NCBI GenBank assembly: GCA_033439265.1
Contig: JAVTVX010000001.1
Span: 17,750,608 to 17,814,607 of the forward strand
Origin: Dillenia suffruticosa
Lineage: Eukaryota > Streptophyta > Magnoliopsida > Dilleniales > Dilleniaceae
Reading direction: 5' to 3'
DNA length: 64,000 nucleotides
A program made the position numbers and the translations under genes. The notes below the pieces were generated by a model. It was not told the origin of the DNA, searched no databases, and saw only the letters and a list, made by a program, of their open reading frames with translations. Of this stretch, positions 26,789 through 38,880 are shown piece after piece; the first letter of the stretch is position 1, and each line of letters opens with the position of its first letter.

Positions 26789-27446
26789 TCACTTCTTCGC
26801 TTTCTTTGCCACCGGTTTCTTCGCCGGAGATTTGATGCTCTTGGGCTTCTTCGTCGCCGCCTTCACCGGAGTCTTCTTCGCCTTCGCCGCCTTCGCCGCC
26901 TTCGCTTTCTTCACCGTCGTCTTCGCCGCTGCCACTTTCCTCGGCGACCTCACGTTCGCCGCCTTCGGCTTCGCTGCCGCTTTGGCCTTCACCGGAGTTC
27001 CGACTTTCTTCGCTTTCGGCTTAGAATCGACAGCTTTTTTCGGCTTCTTCTCCGTCGCGGACTTCACAGTAGTCTTCTTCTCTGTTGCCGGTTTCTTCGC
27101 CGCCGGTTTGGTTCCCGCGGGCAACTTGTAGGAGTTTTTCACCTTGACGAGCTTTCCGGAAGCAACAAGCTTCTTAATCTGGACCGACAATAGCTTCTTG
27201 AAATTCGGAGGAAGAGATTTCTGCTTCTCCTCGATGAACTTCGCGATCGCGTACTGACTCGAACCAGTTCGCTCCTTCAACGACACAATCGCATCTTTCA
27301 CCATCTACAAATTCACATAAACCCTGTCAAAATCAAATCTTGATATCAGGAAAACAGAGAGAGTGCGTATTAATTACCTCCATATAGGTAGGATGACTCG
27401 GGGACGACTTTGTCTTCTTCGATTTTGCAGTGTCTACTGAAGCCAT
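26789..27446 (-). CDS. Linker histone H1
   Basis: Two exons on the minus strand: 27446-27378 and 27304-26789, separated by a 73-bp GT-AG intron, giving 194 residues. A short basic N-terminal tail leads into the winged-helix H15 domain (about residues 17-86: SHPTYMEMVKDAIVSLKERT, then QYAIAKFIEEKQKSLPPNFK, then KNSYKLPAG). The tail, residues 88-194, is almost only Lys, Ala, Pro, Thr and Val, with SPRK, TPVK and SPAKK motifs of the kind that contact DNA and are phosphorylated by cell-cycle kinases. H1 binds nucleosome linker DNA and compacts chromatin. The size is at the short end for plant H1. The antisense frame over the tail is a codon-usage shadow. Confidence 0.96.
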
Positions 27447-27451
27447 AATCT

Positions 27452-27452
<1 letters not shown>

Positions 27453-27486
<34 letters not shown>
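27453..27486. repeat. (GA)n tract in the H1 5' leader
   Basis: GA repeat only a few bases upstream of the H1 start codon; on the transcribed strand it is a CT-rich leader. Confidence 0.85.
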
Positions 27487-27488
<2 letters not shown>

Positions 27489-27552
27489 ACGGTTTGATTT
27501 TAGAGACGTAGAGAGAGAAAGGAGTGGTGTGTGTTAAAAAAATGTGATAAAT

Positions 27553-27722
27553 GATGATTTAAATAGCGAAACGGTTATGCGAAGAACATAACTAAAGGCG
27601 AAATCTGATTGGTGGAAGGAGTGAGACTCAGATTGAGATAGGAAAATGATGAGTTTGAATGTGGAGCGTTGGATTTATAGCTATCAACGGCTGTCGATTG
27701 GTTTTGTGGGGTGCCGCGGATC
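27553..27722 (-). promoter_or_regulatory. H1 promoter: TATA box, CCAAT boxes, MSA-like cores, histone octamer
   Basis: On the minus strand a TATA-like CTATTTAAATC lies at about 27555-27565. CCAAT boxes are at about 27608 and 27698. AACGG cores (as in mitosis-specific activator elements) occur at about 27566 and 27686. The exact plant histone octamer CGCGGATC lies at 27715-27722, read on the plus strand. These are the element types known from S-phase-regulated plant histone genes. Confidence 0.65.
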
Positions 27723-28139
27723 GCTAATTTGGATAGAAACCGTGAGGAGGGAAAGTTTTTCGAAATTTGAGTCCAGGGTGAACTGTGCTTCTTATTTCGA
27801 TTTTCAAAGGGCATAACATAAGATTTAATTTATGCTTTTTTATGCCACGTTGATTAATTTGTAGCTGTTCTAATAGGGTTTTTCGAAAATCATTTATTCT
27901 TCTCGATTAATAAATTAGGTGCCTTGAAATGAATTTTATTTTATTTAAATAAGGTTTGAATGCCTTCTTTTCTTTTTAACAATAAAATTAAAAAAAAAAA
28001 TTATTTACGTTTATCAAAAATCTTTCGATAAGAGATTTTGCATATCATAAAAGAAGTTTTTGTTAATTTGTGTTTGTTTATATTTTATTTTTATAAATTA
28101 TCTGGGTGTATCATAAAATGAAAATTTGAAAATGAATTA

Positions 28140-29840
28140 AGGAGTTTTAACTCCAAAATTTGATGGTATAGTTGTAGCAATAGAAGAATTAAAGGATTTG
28201 TGAACTTTTTTCTTTGACGAACTAATGAGAGGTGCTTGCAAACTCAGGAACATTTGAAGTAAAGGAGGGAGTCATCAAATCAATTGAAAGCTCACCATGT
28301 AGAGGATGTGGCAGAGAAGGATTTTGTGGTCGAGGTGGTGGAAGAGCAAGAGGAAGAGGTGGATTTAAGGGGCAATAGATAGAGGTATTTAAATCCTTCC
28401 TTAAATAGATAGATTTGGGAGAGTCAATCCCTAAAATAAGTTTTACGGTATTTGAATCGGATTAATTGGATAAAATCTAGATATCGATGATAAAAAAATA
28501 TATATATATATTCTACATAAATAGAGGTGGTGAATTCTTATCAAATGAGCTCAATCACTTTTGTAAATAATCTAACATTCACGGAAAACTAGCAGTACCT
28601 TACACTCCAGGGTAAAACGGTGTTGCTAAAGAGATGGTAATAAGCTTGCTATAAGAATCAAACTGTTGTGGAGATGGTAATAAGCTTGCTATAAAAAAAG
28701 AGATTTTTGAATCAATTTTGGACTAAAATAGTAGCAACATCAGATTATTTGATAAATCTATGTCCCACAAGTGCTATCTCGTGAAAAACTCCATCTGAAG
28801 CCTGTTGAGTTCGAAAGCCATCGGTAAGCCGTTTGAGGGTTTTTGATTGTATAGCCTATGCTTTGGAAAATTTTCAAGTTCGTCACAAAATTCTAAAAAA
28901 CTGCATATTTGTTGGAAATGATGATAAATTAGTGGGGATGTCATATTCGATGAAGAAGTAATAAGCTAAGATTAGCATGGAAATGATGAGGAGATTTCAG
29001 ATACCACCAAGCAAATACGATTATACAAAATGAAAAAATGTGCAGCCAAATCCTACTAGTCTACCAAGCTACCAAGTTCTTCACCAAGCTTATTATCCGT
29101 AACATCACATAGTTCATCATCTACAAATCTAAGCTGAAACTCTTTATCTTCTTTAGAAGAGTCTTTGAAAGTGACTCCTCCAAGAAAGTTTGGATCAATG
29201 AAAAAAATTCACGAATCTTGTTAATTTACTCTTTTTGTTTCAGATCCTATTACATATGAAAAAGCAGCGACAAAGTAAGAATAGCAACAAGCAATGAAGG
29301 AAGATATGACCCAATCCAAAAAAATGAAACGTGAGAGATGGTGGATTTACCTAAAGGCAAAAATGCAATTGGCATGAAGCGTATATTCAAAACAAAATAT
29401 CATGCAGGTGGAAGTATTTGCAACAATGTAAGCGGAGTATTTCAGCAAATGTTTTCAACCTTAGGTGAAGAGCAATCGCTTGTAGCTCACAGAAATGAGC
29501 CACAGCATCATTGTCTTCTTCAAAAGCTGAATATGTTGCAGTAACTTCAGCAACTTGTCAAGCGATTATCTTATGTGACAAGAAAGCAACAATTGCCATG
29601 ACAAAGAATTCAACATTTCATCGTAGGAAAAAGCATATTGAGGTTTGCTTCCATTTCATTTGGGACTTGGTTGCAAAGGAGGAGATAGTGTCAAAGTATT
29701 GTAGCACAAAGGAACACATGACACATATATTCACAAAGTATTTTTCAAAAGAGAAGTTTGAATCAGATTTCAAACTTGCTTTCTGCAACTTTGAATCAAA
29801 AAGAGTGTTGAGGAATGATTCAAGACTTGGTCCTTTAATA
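28140..29840 (+). mobile_element. Decayed Ty1/Copia element (fossil, internal region only)
   Basis: Translated pieces in several frames match Copia parts in order: gag-like sequence before a Gly/Arg-rich zinc-finger-side region (about 28250-28370), integrase end (about 28800-28900, KPFEGF-like), reverse transcriptase scraps (about 29260-29400), and the RNase H end (about 29510-29800, with SSSKAEYVAVTSATCQA). Much is missing and frames are broken many times. No LTRs were recognised. Old. A SINE-like piece at about 28390-28530 and the SINE at 29921 sit in or next to it. Confidence 0.8.
28390..28535 (+). mobile_element. Truncated SINE in the Copia fossil
   Basis: The 3' body motif TTTGAATCGGATTAATTGG followed by an A-rich end (about 28491-28510) matches other SINE copies in the window. 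The promoter half is poorly preserved or missing. Confidence 0.4.
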
Positions 29841-29920
29841 ATCAATAGGTCATGGATTATGTTTACAGATAGTAGATCACATTTTTATTGTTTCTACTTG
29901 TCAAATAATGGGTTCTATAT

Positions 29921-30103
29921 GCCAAACTCTTATAGATATAACGGCAGAGAGTTGCACTCATTTAATCATAAGTTTTAAGTTCGAGCTATAAGAATAGAGA
30001 AATAGGATTTTGGAGAGCTACTTTAACGAGCCCCATAATGTTTGAATCGAATTAATCTGACAAAATCCCGATCAGTAACAAATATCAACTTATACCCAAA
30101 AAA
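29921..30103 (+). mobile_element. SINE with perfect 18-bp target-site duplication
   Basis: AAATAATGGGTTCTATAT occurs at 29903-29920 and again at 30104-30121. Between them are a box A-like TATAACGGCAGAGAG, box B-like AAGTTCGAGCTA, a body with GAATCGAATTAATCTGAC and a poly(A) tail at about 30098-30106. About 183 bp, plus orientation. The perfect long duplication suggests a young insertion; it lies just beyond the Copia fossil. Confidence 0.93.
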
Positions 30104-30591
30104 AAATAATGGGTTCTATATTAGAGCCAAAAGTCTTGTTCTACTAATTTGTTTTGATTGTAGATATATAAATAGGCACAATTGTTTTAGTGTTTAATAA
30201 CAATAATAAAACTTTTTTTTTTTGTTTTCTCTTCTCCCCCGACAAAATATTTTCCGCAGGAAAAGAAAATTTCTAAATTATATTTTTCAAGTTGGAAAAA
30301 AGTTGGAAAAAAATAATGGGTTTTCCTTTTTTTTTTAAAAAAATTTAATATCCCTTTTTATTATTATGTTCAATCAAACATCAAGGAACAGTAAAATGAA
30401 ATCCAAAATAAGTAGATATTTTAAAAAAATTATAAAATCAAAGAATAGAAATGGTCACAATGTAGAGAAAAATTTTACTAAGAATAATATTATTTTCACT
30501 TGATATTGTTCAAATGAAATTATAAGGGAGTTTATATATAGATAAGAAATATAAAAAATCAGTCTCCTTAAGCGTGACAAATTAAGAATCA

Positions 30592-30782
30592 TAATCAACG
30601 ATTAGCTGGTCTAATAAGATATGATACTAAATCTTTTAAATAAAGTCACAAATTCAATTCATGTATTATACATGAAAAAAACTACGTTTGGAGGGTAGTT
30701 CCCTTAAATGGGTCACTACAATTCCTAAACCGGATTAGTCAAAATATGATTCTGGATATTAATTGATCTAGTAAAAAAAAAA
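30592..30782 (+). mobile_element. SINE with 16-bp target-site duplication
   Basis: The flanks GACAAATTAAGAATCA (30576-30591) and GACAAATTAAAAATCA (30783-30798) differ at one base. Inside are box A-like TTAGCTGGTCTAATAAG, box B-like CAAATTCAATTC, body motif CCTAAACCGGATTAGTC and a poly(A) tail just before 30783. Confidence 0.9.
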
Positions 30783-30970
30783 GACAAATTAAAAATCACA
30801 CACATTAAGTATAGCAATTCAAAAACAAAAAATACCCAGAAAATCAAAACTAATAATCACTTTAACACATGTTAAAAATATGTTATTTATAAACATCCAT
30901 TCAAATTCTGCACGTTTATAACAAAAACCTTTTTTTTTTTCTTTTTCTAAATAGATAAATAGCTGGGACG

Positions 30971-31100
30971 TGGGCCTACATTTGGGCCTCAACTTGTGAA
31001 GAGCCTGATCTCATAACACCATTCACAAAGATAAAGTTACTATAATACCCTTCATACCCCCACTACAAAAGCTCTGGTTTTCATCTTCTAACAAACCCTA
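30971..31100 (+). promoter_or_regulatory. RPS15 promoter: two site II elements and a telo-box
   Basis: TGGGCC occurs at 30971-30976 and 30983-30988 (site II, TCP-type). AAACCCTA (telo-box) is at 31093-31100, about 75 bp before the ATG. Paired site II plus telo-box is the typical promoter set of plant ribosomal protein genes. Confidence 0.75.
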
Positions 31101-31173
31101 GCCGCGGAAGAGATATATCATTTCACTACCTGCCTAGGGTTCTCTCTGTGGCAATCCTTCTCCAACTCCAACC

Positions 31174-33490
<2,317 letters not shown>

Positions 33491-33944
33491 GATGATTTTG
33501 ATCAGTTGGTTAGATATTTTATCAGTTTTTGTTTTGGGAGACTTCCATGTCAAACTGAAAATTGTTCTTCATTTTGGTAATGTTGTTGTTCCGATCTCTG
33601 TTTCTCCCAAGCCTTTAAGTATGCCAAACTTAAAGTGGATGTTAGTTTGAAATTTTGATACTATTTTTGGTTGAATTGAGATTGTGGTGGTTTTATTTAA
33701 TTAATTCCTAAAAAATCTTATAGGTTCTAGAGCTAAATTATCCATCCTATGTTGTTTTTTGAAATTTTTATGCCTAGTGGATCAATTGCAGAAGGCGTGA
33801 GTACACATGATTTAGAGATGTTGTAGGTCGGATGATGCTCTTGTATGCCCTCGTAGAAATATCTGGTTTGTTGAATTAGAGGTCAATCGATTCGGTTTTC
33901 TTGTATCAATGTCACTTCTTGCATGCATCTTCTGTGAGTTGAAG

Positions 33945-34135
33945 TGGTTTACTTCCTGATCATTCGGTATCCGAGGTTTTGCTTTGATTAATCCAGACTT
34001 TTTCATCTGAGGTCACCTTTTAGAGGATAGGGATCTCTCCAATGCAGTTGTTTCATACCCACGTCATGAGTTGAATTCGTGGTCTTGGTTGAGGGATTGA
34101 GTGATCTATCCACTCGGACCAACTGCCCGTGAGTG
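33945..34135 (-). mobile_element. tRNA-derived SINE
   Basis: On the minus strand it has box A-like GGCAGTTGGTCCGAGTGG, a weak box B (ACGAATTCAACTC) and a body with GTCTGGATTAATCAAAGC and CGGATACCGAATG, as in the copies at 1097 and 10696. No clear target duplication; ends approximate. The rest of 33491-34480 is RPS15 3' UTR and spacer without a gene. Confidence 0.65.
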
Positions 34136-34527
34136 ATCATTGTCTGATCATGGTGTTGCCGTAATGAGGATATACTACGTCTTCATCTGTTTACGTTTCA
34201 CGGTTCACCATTTTTTGTTGTTGGTTTTATAACGTTTGCCCCACAAGACGGCGCCATGGTTTTGTTGGGGCATGGCGATGTAGTGTTCTTTAAAGGCGAT
34301 GCATTATGATTGGGACGTGTGGTGTTGCCTTACCGTCCCCTTTTTTGACCGAGCTATTCCTCCGCGTTATGGTGCTGCCGACATTCAATTAATGGCATTG
34401 AGTCCAGATTTTGGACAAGTCCACGGCAATATATGTGTATCTTTATGACCCATTTGGGTTTTGCGTGCGAGATAGAGCGCGCCAGCCATGGAGGCTGTGA
34501 AATGGTAATTTTTAAGCTCAACTTGTC

Positions 34528-34687
34528 CTTTTTTTTTCATTCAGATTTTATCTGATTAATCTAATACCTTAAAACTTATTTTAAGGGTTGATTTTCTTAA
34601 ATATTTTTTCATCATTCTTAGAGTTTGAATTCGAGATCTCTGATTAAGAGGTAGAGGATCTGATTACTCAATCCAAAAAAATTTGGT
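34528..34687 (-). mobile_element. SINE in unit A, absent from units B and C
   Basis: The target duplication AGCTCAACTTGTC is at 34515-34527 and 34688-34700. On the minus strand it has box A-like GAGTAATCAGATCCTC, box B-like GAGATCTCGAATTC and the body end TAGATTAATCAGATAAAATC. The matching place in unit B (about 39060-39075) and unit C (about 57873-57890) has the target only once, so these are empty sites. Confidence 0.93.
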
Positions 34688-34794
34688 AGCTCAACTTGTC
34701 TTTTTGTGAAGAATATGTTTGTAACTCATTTTTTGGTTTTTATGTACTTTTTTTTTTTATTTTGTATGTAAGTGGATTATTAGCCATTAATCAA

Positions 34795-34965
34795 TTAGTA
34801 TATGAGATTTTTCTGATTAATATGGTTCGAACACTGTTGGGTCCTCTGTGGAGGGGTTGGTTTTTTTAAATTTTATTTCTTTATTTTCATGATTTTTTAA
34901 TTTTATATATTTTGAACTTAAAATTTATAATTAAAGGAATATAGTGATCAATCGATACATCTATA
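34795..34965 (-). mobile_element. Old SINE shared by units A and B
   Basis: It keeps the 3' body motif CGAACCATATTAATCAG (minus strand) and a degraded promoter half. The same insertion is present in unit B at about 39165-39325, so it predates the A/B duplication. Confidence 0.55.
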
Positions 34966-35562
34966 CATCTATAGAATTTGGTTGAGTTTTTTATGTACAT
35001 TAATAAAAGGAAAAACAAAGAATTAATTTTGAGCTCGTATATATGTCAAAATAAATAGGAAAAAGTAAAAGAGAAAAGTTGAGTTTGGGGTCTATTACGA
35101 GGATGTATGACTTCGATCTTACTTCTTCATTTATGCTATAAGTTAAATATTTTTTTAAAATTAAATTAAAAATATTTTAATTTTTTGAGTTACACTTGTT
35201 TTGTTTTCATTGGTACTCAAATTCAGGATAGAAATTTACACAACAATATGGATTGAGTTTCATTGAAAAATGAAAATCGTCGTTACAGATCATTAGGAAA
35301 AAAAAAAAAAAGGAAAAAGAAAAGGACTAAAACTAACTTAAAAAACTGACGCTAACCGCTCTATTCAATCCATTAGTTTCGGAAAACTAAGACGGGGAAC
35401 GGTGGGTTTGGGTGTTTCAACTTCAATATAAATAACATTCAACGCAACGCAGGGGAGGGTGTGAGTGCTGCGTTCGGTCAAAAGTCAAAACTTCACATCA
35501 CTACTGCGCCTACGTAATCCATTCATGTTCTCTCTCTTTCTCCATTTTTTTTTGTTTGAAGC
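34966..35562. other. 3' flank of bHLH gene A with a conserved block
   Basis: No gene. At 35415-35530 a block containing TTCAATATAAATAACATTC and GGTCAAAAGTCAAAAC is kept in all three units (B about 39640-39740, C about 58250-58355). See findings. Confidence 0.5.
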
Positions 35563-35726
35563 TTACGTGTAGCTTCCAGGGAGATGGAAGAAAGGTTTCT
35601 TCTGTGCTTCAATTAGCGTTCTCTCCACCTCTTTCTCCACCTCCTCTGCTTGAAGCTGTCGAAGTCATGGGCACAAACAAACACTGTCAACATGCTTTTC
35701 TCATTTTGTCAGCACACAAATGTTTC

Positions 35727-35785
<59 letters not shown>

Positions 35786-36750
35786 GAGGCTACCTTGGTT
35801 TCAATCTCCAATACTGTAGAAAGTTGTTCAAAGGAGAAGTTGGATTGGATTGATCTAATTTTGATACCCAAATTCTTCAAACACTTTAAAACTCCAAGCA
35901 TCGAATCAATCCCACATGAAGCTTTATTTACAGTGATTCTAATCTTAGCTACTTTAGTTTCCTCCTCTTCCTCTTCAGGTATCTTTCTCATCAACTCTTC
36001 ATTTCTCTTCTCCAACTCTTTCTTGTAGCTCTGCAGCTCTTGAACTTCCTTTATTGCCATTTTAACAATTGAGTTCTTGTCACTCTACACCACAAAGAAT
36101 TCGATTGTCATGTAAAAGAGAAATATGAGGGCGACTAGTATTCTTTTTTTTTTTAGTTGTATAAAGATTTGAGTATGAAATTATCAGGTTGGATAAAGAG
36201 GATTTTTACTACTAGGCTGTACCCTTGGGGACGGCAACTAGATTCTTAAAACTCAAAATATACTAAATACTTAGCCGTCTTCTATAGTGTGTTTTCAAAC
36301 GAAATTAATGTTAAAAATCAATTAGTAAACACCATTTTGTTGTAAAAACCTTTATGTAAATCTTGCCAATAATTGAAAAAAAAAATCACCCAGGTTTTGA
36401 GGATCGTGAAGATAATCTACCTTGGTTTTTGGTGGCAACAAAGAATGCAAAGCATTATAATTCTCTTTCTCCTTCTTCCTTCTCATTCTCTCGGAGACCA
36501 TGTGTCTGTGGCATAGATCTCTCTCCGGTTCCATAGCTTCTGATTGCTTAATCCAATTGTCACCCATACCATTCACCATTTTCATTTGCATGTTCATGCT
36601 GTTGCTGTTTGATCCAACATTGCAATTTTTTGCGCTTGAACTTTCAATGGGGTTCTCTGCATATCCTTGAAAAGCACCCTGAGGCATCTGAAGATTCTCT
36701 TCTAACCAAAACATGTCTGGTTCAAATTGATCATCAAAAAATGAATCCAT
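35563..36750 (-). CDS. bHLH92: bHLH transcription factor, bHLH92-like, copy A
   Basis: Three exons on the minus strand: 36750-36421, 36084-35794 and 35655-35563 (stop TAA), all phase 0 with GT-AG introns, giving 237 residues. The basic region RHMVSERMRRKKEKE (about residues 82-96) has His83, Glu87 and Arg91 for E-box contact. Helix-loop-helix continues through LHSLLPPKTK and SDKNSIVKMAIKEVQELQSY. Next comes an ACT-like segment (KVAKIRITVNKASCGIDSML) and the C-terminus FFHLPGSYT. The N-terminus is acidic and Met/Trp-rich (DDQFEPDMFWLEE). Family and neighbours suggest bHLH92, a stress-responsive factor in Arabidopsis; the symbol is by resemblance and recalled synteny. Intron 2 holds (GA)n at 35731-35782. 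Confidence 0.87.
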
Positions 36751-36842
36751 CAACGTTTCCTCAAATGTTGTTTTTTTCCCAAAAAAAATTCAGTTGTGGT
36801 AACTGATAATGGTATTGACGTGTTTTGGATATCATTGTCAGT

Positions 36843-36903
36843 GTATTTATAGTTTCCAATGTTTGCGTGGAGAGAGAAATTAGCACCATGAAAACGTGGT
36901 CAA
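36843..36903 (-). promoter_or_regulatory. bHLH A promoter: TATA box and W-box/ACGTGG
   Basis: Minus-strand TATAAATAC lies at 36843-36851. W-box TTGACC is at 36898-36903, overlapping an ACGT core (AAAACGTGGTCAAA on the plus strand). The same arrangement is present before copies B and C. Confidence 0.6.
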
Positions 36904-37020
36904 ATTGTTTAGTCCGGAAACGAGTAGTCAGGCAGCCCGTGTAGTAAAAGTGCCGCGTTAAACCTCAAAACAATCAAAGACTTGGCTACTTGACTTCAAC
37001 GAGAATGGACCTTGATCTTA

Positions 37021-37056
<36 letters not shown>
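37021..37056. repeat. (TA)n microsatellite at the end of a SINE
   Basis: An AT dinucleotide run at the 3' tail side of the SINE at 37027-37251. It may have grown from the SINE tail or the TAT of the target site. Confidence 0.85.
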
Positions 37057-37059
<3 letters not shown>

Positions 37060-37251
37060 GCATGGTTACACTACCAATCCAATATCTGAACCCAATATTT
37101 AAGATTTTGCTTTAATAATCTGGGTCGATCACTTGTAGGGTTCAATTGATGGGATAGGTCTTTCAGCGTTGATTTTTCTATTCCCATAAGGATCAAACTA
37201 CCGACTATGGTTAAGGAATATCAATTTCCCAACCAACTGAGCGAAGTTGGT
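37027..37251 (-). mobile_element. SINE in unit A, absent from units B and C
   Basis: The target duplication ATCTTAGCATAT is at 37015-37026 and 37252-37263. On the minus strand it has box A-like CTCAGTTGGTTGGGAAATTG and box B-like GTAGTTTGATCCTTATGG. The matching sites in B (about 46216) and C (about 59743) have a single CTTAGCAT without insert. Confidence 0.88.
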
Positions 37252-37420
37252 ATCTTAGCATATGCATACCCACTAATATAATTTTGTTTGTGACAGACCA
37301 TTCCTTGAAAAGTCCCGTCAGCTGTTTGGGATTGCTTAAAGAATACTGCCCATAAGTATTAGTGCTTATAAATAGTTTTTTAATTTATAAACTCATTTTA
37401 ATTTTTTCAAAAAAATTAAA

Positions 37421-38746
37421 TATTATTTGTTTGGATAAATATTATTTAAAAATAATTAAATATTTGATAAATTGAGTTAGTATCAAAAAGAAAAAAATCA
37501 GTGGGAGCGGTTTACTTTTTGGCTTATAAATATTTTTATAAATTTTAATTATTAAATAATTATAATTTTAATTCTGACTTATAAACTCTTTTGATCGGTC
37601 AACGAGCAATGCCAAACATCCTTTTGTCCCTCCCTACCTCAGGATTTTGTATGGTTTTTTGTTTGTGACAGCTCTTCTATGAGAGGCCCAAGTCCCTCCC
37701 CACCTCAGGATATGATCTAATCAATTTTGAAGGAAGTATTTGAAAACTTTATAATGATTTTTAAACAAAAAATGTAAGATATGTTTTAATTGTGAAAATT
37801 TTTATAGTTACTTTTTGAAAAAAATAATTATAATGATGGCTCTTTCCACTGTTCAATTACAAAAAAAAAAAAGAACTTTCTTTTCTCAATTTTTATTCTT
37901 TGGTTGCCATATGATTTTTTATAAACATTTTTTTCTTTAAAATGATAATGGTAATTGATATATACAATTAGGAATAATTCTCTCCATATCTCTAAACTTC
38001 CAACCTTTATATAAATGGAATTTGGTGCTAAACTCCATTGATACACTTTCTATGTTATCTGAATAATTCGCACACTTCAATTGAATGACAAAAATAAATG
38101 GGAGACCCCAAGGTTTGTGATGTAATCATAATCGGAAAAGTCAAGTATTTTGAATGGTAAGCCCAATACATGTCTTTCGAGGAAAAGTCTTTGGCTTGAC
38201 ACACATAATTAGATGCAAACATCCCTTTCATTTTTCATTATCAATTAAATTTCTTTATTTATTATATATGTAAAAAAATGGGTAGGTCCCTAAAGGGTTT
38301 GCACATTCAAAATCTATACAAGTAGTTGGTCTTATATGCAATATGATTCAATCCTTCTCTCTTCCAAAGATAAAAGTATGAGCACAATTTTCCATTTCAA
38401 CGCCCGCGTCGGTTCCTTTCCTACGCATCCGGAGGATATCTCCTATTCGAGGATGGTGGATTGGTCTTGCTGGTAATTCTCTAATCAATTTTTGGGAGAA
38501 GTATTTGATAGCTTAACATTTTTGTATGTTTTGGCTGCATGGCATTGTGTACAACTCTTGGCTAACCAGGTTTTTGTATTTCAACATTGTCTTCTTAACA
38601 AAATCTATACAAGTAGTTAGTCTTATACAAAGCAATGTACCAATTCTCGTCTCTTCCTATGGCAGAAGTATATGCTTACTTTTCCATTTGATTTGGTTGA
38701 TGTGAACCGCTCTCTTGTCTCTTCCTATGGCATAGGTATATGGTCG
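37421..38746. other. Spacer with two copies of the CRM-gene 3' flank
   Basis: No gene. About 37665-37715 (AGGCCCAAGTCCCTCCCCAC) matches 59795-59830. Two stretches at about 38310-38400 and 38595-38720 (ATCTATACAAGTAGTT) match 60255-60370 beside the CRM gene, so the flank itself is present twice here. Confidence 0.6.
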
Positions 38747-38880
38747 CTTTCAGTTTCTAGCAGCCAGTTGAGGGCATGGTAAGAGGAATTTGATTTCGAG
38801 TAGAGATTATGAATCGAGTCATCTTCTTCACTGTTTTCTGCATAATATGTCTCGAGATATGCCTCAACGTCATGTTAATA
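38747..38880 (-). pseudogene. Relic of the last exon of the neighbouring CRM gene
   Basis: On the minus strand this reads EAYLETYYAENSEEDDSIHN and then LYSKSNSSYHALNWLLETES, closely matching the C-terminal exon of the CRM gene at 60433-60594. No other CRM exon is nearby, so it is a stranded fragment carried along by the duplication of the adjacent bHLH gene. It lacks a few codons relative to the parent exon, and the end of the frame has changed. Confidence 0.85.

Larger units (their letters stand above)
34485..37420. repeat. Segmental duplication unit A (bHLH gene A)
   Basis: This segment aligns, insertions aside, with 39036-41245 plus 46212-46380 (unit B) and more distantly with 57834-59830 (unit C). 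Shared landmarks in order: GGCTGTGAAATG, AGCTCAACTTGTC, the bHLH gene, AAAACGTGGTCAAA, CTTAGCAT and TTTTGTTTGTGAC. By hand count, A and B differ by about 2% in coding exons and 5-6% in intron 1. Confidence 0.9.

Noticed and set aside
26583-27131. 182-codon plus-strand frame rich in Phe and Ala
   Set aside because: It is the antisense shadow of the Lys/Ala-rich H1 tail; codon bias of the real gene keeps it open.
35725-36060. Frame ending in a long Ser-Leu repeat
   Set aside because: It is bHLH exon 2 read through its donor into the (GA)n intron; the true protein is spliced. The same applies at 39924 and 58554.
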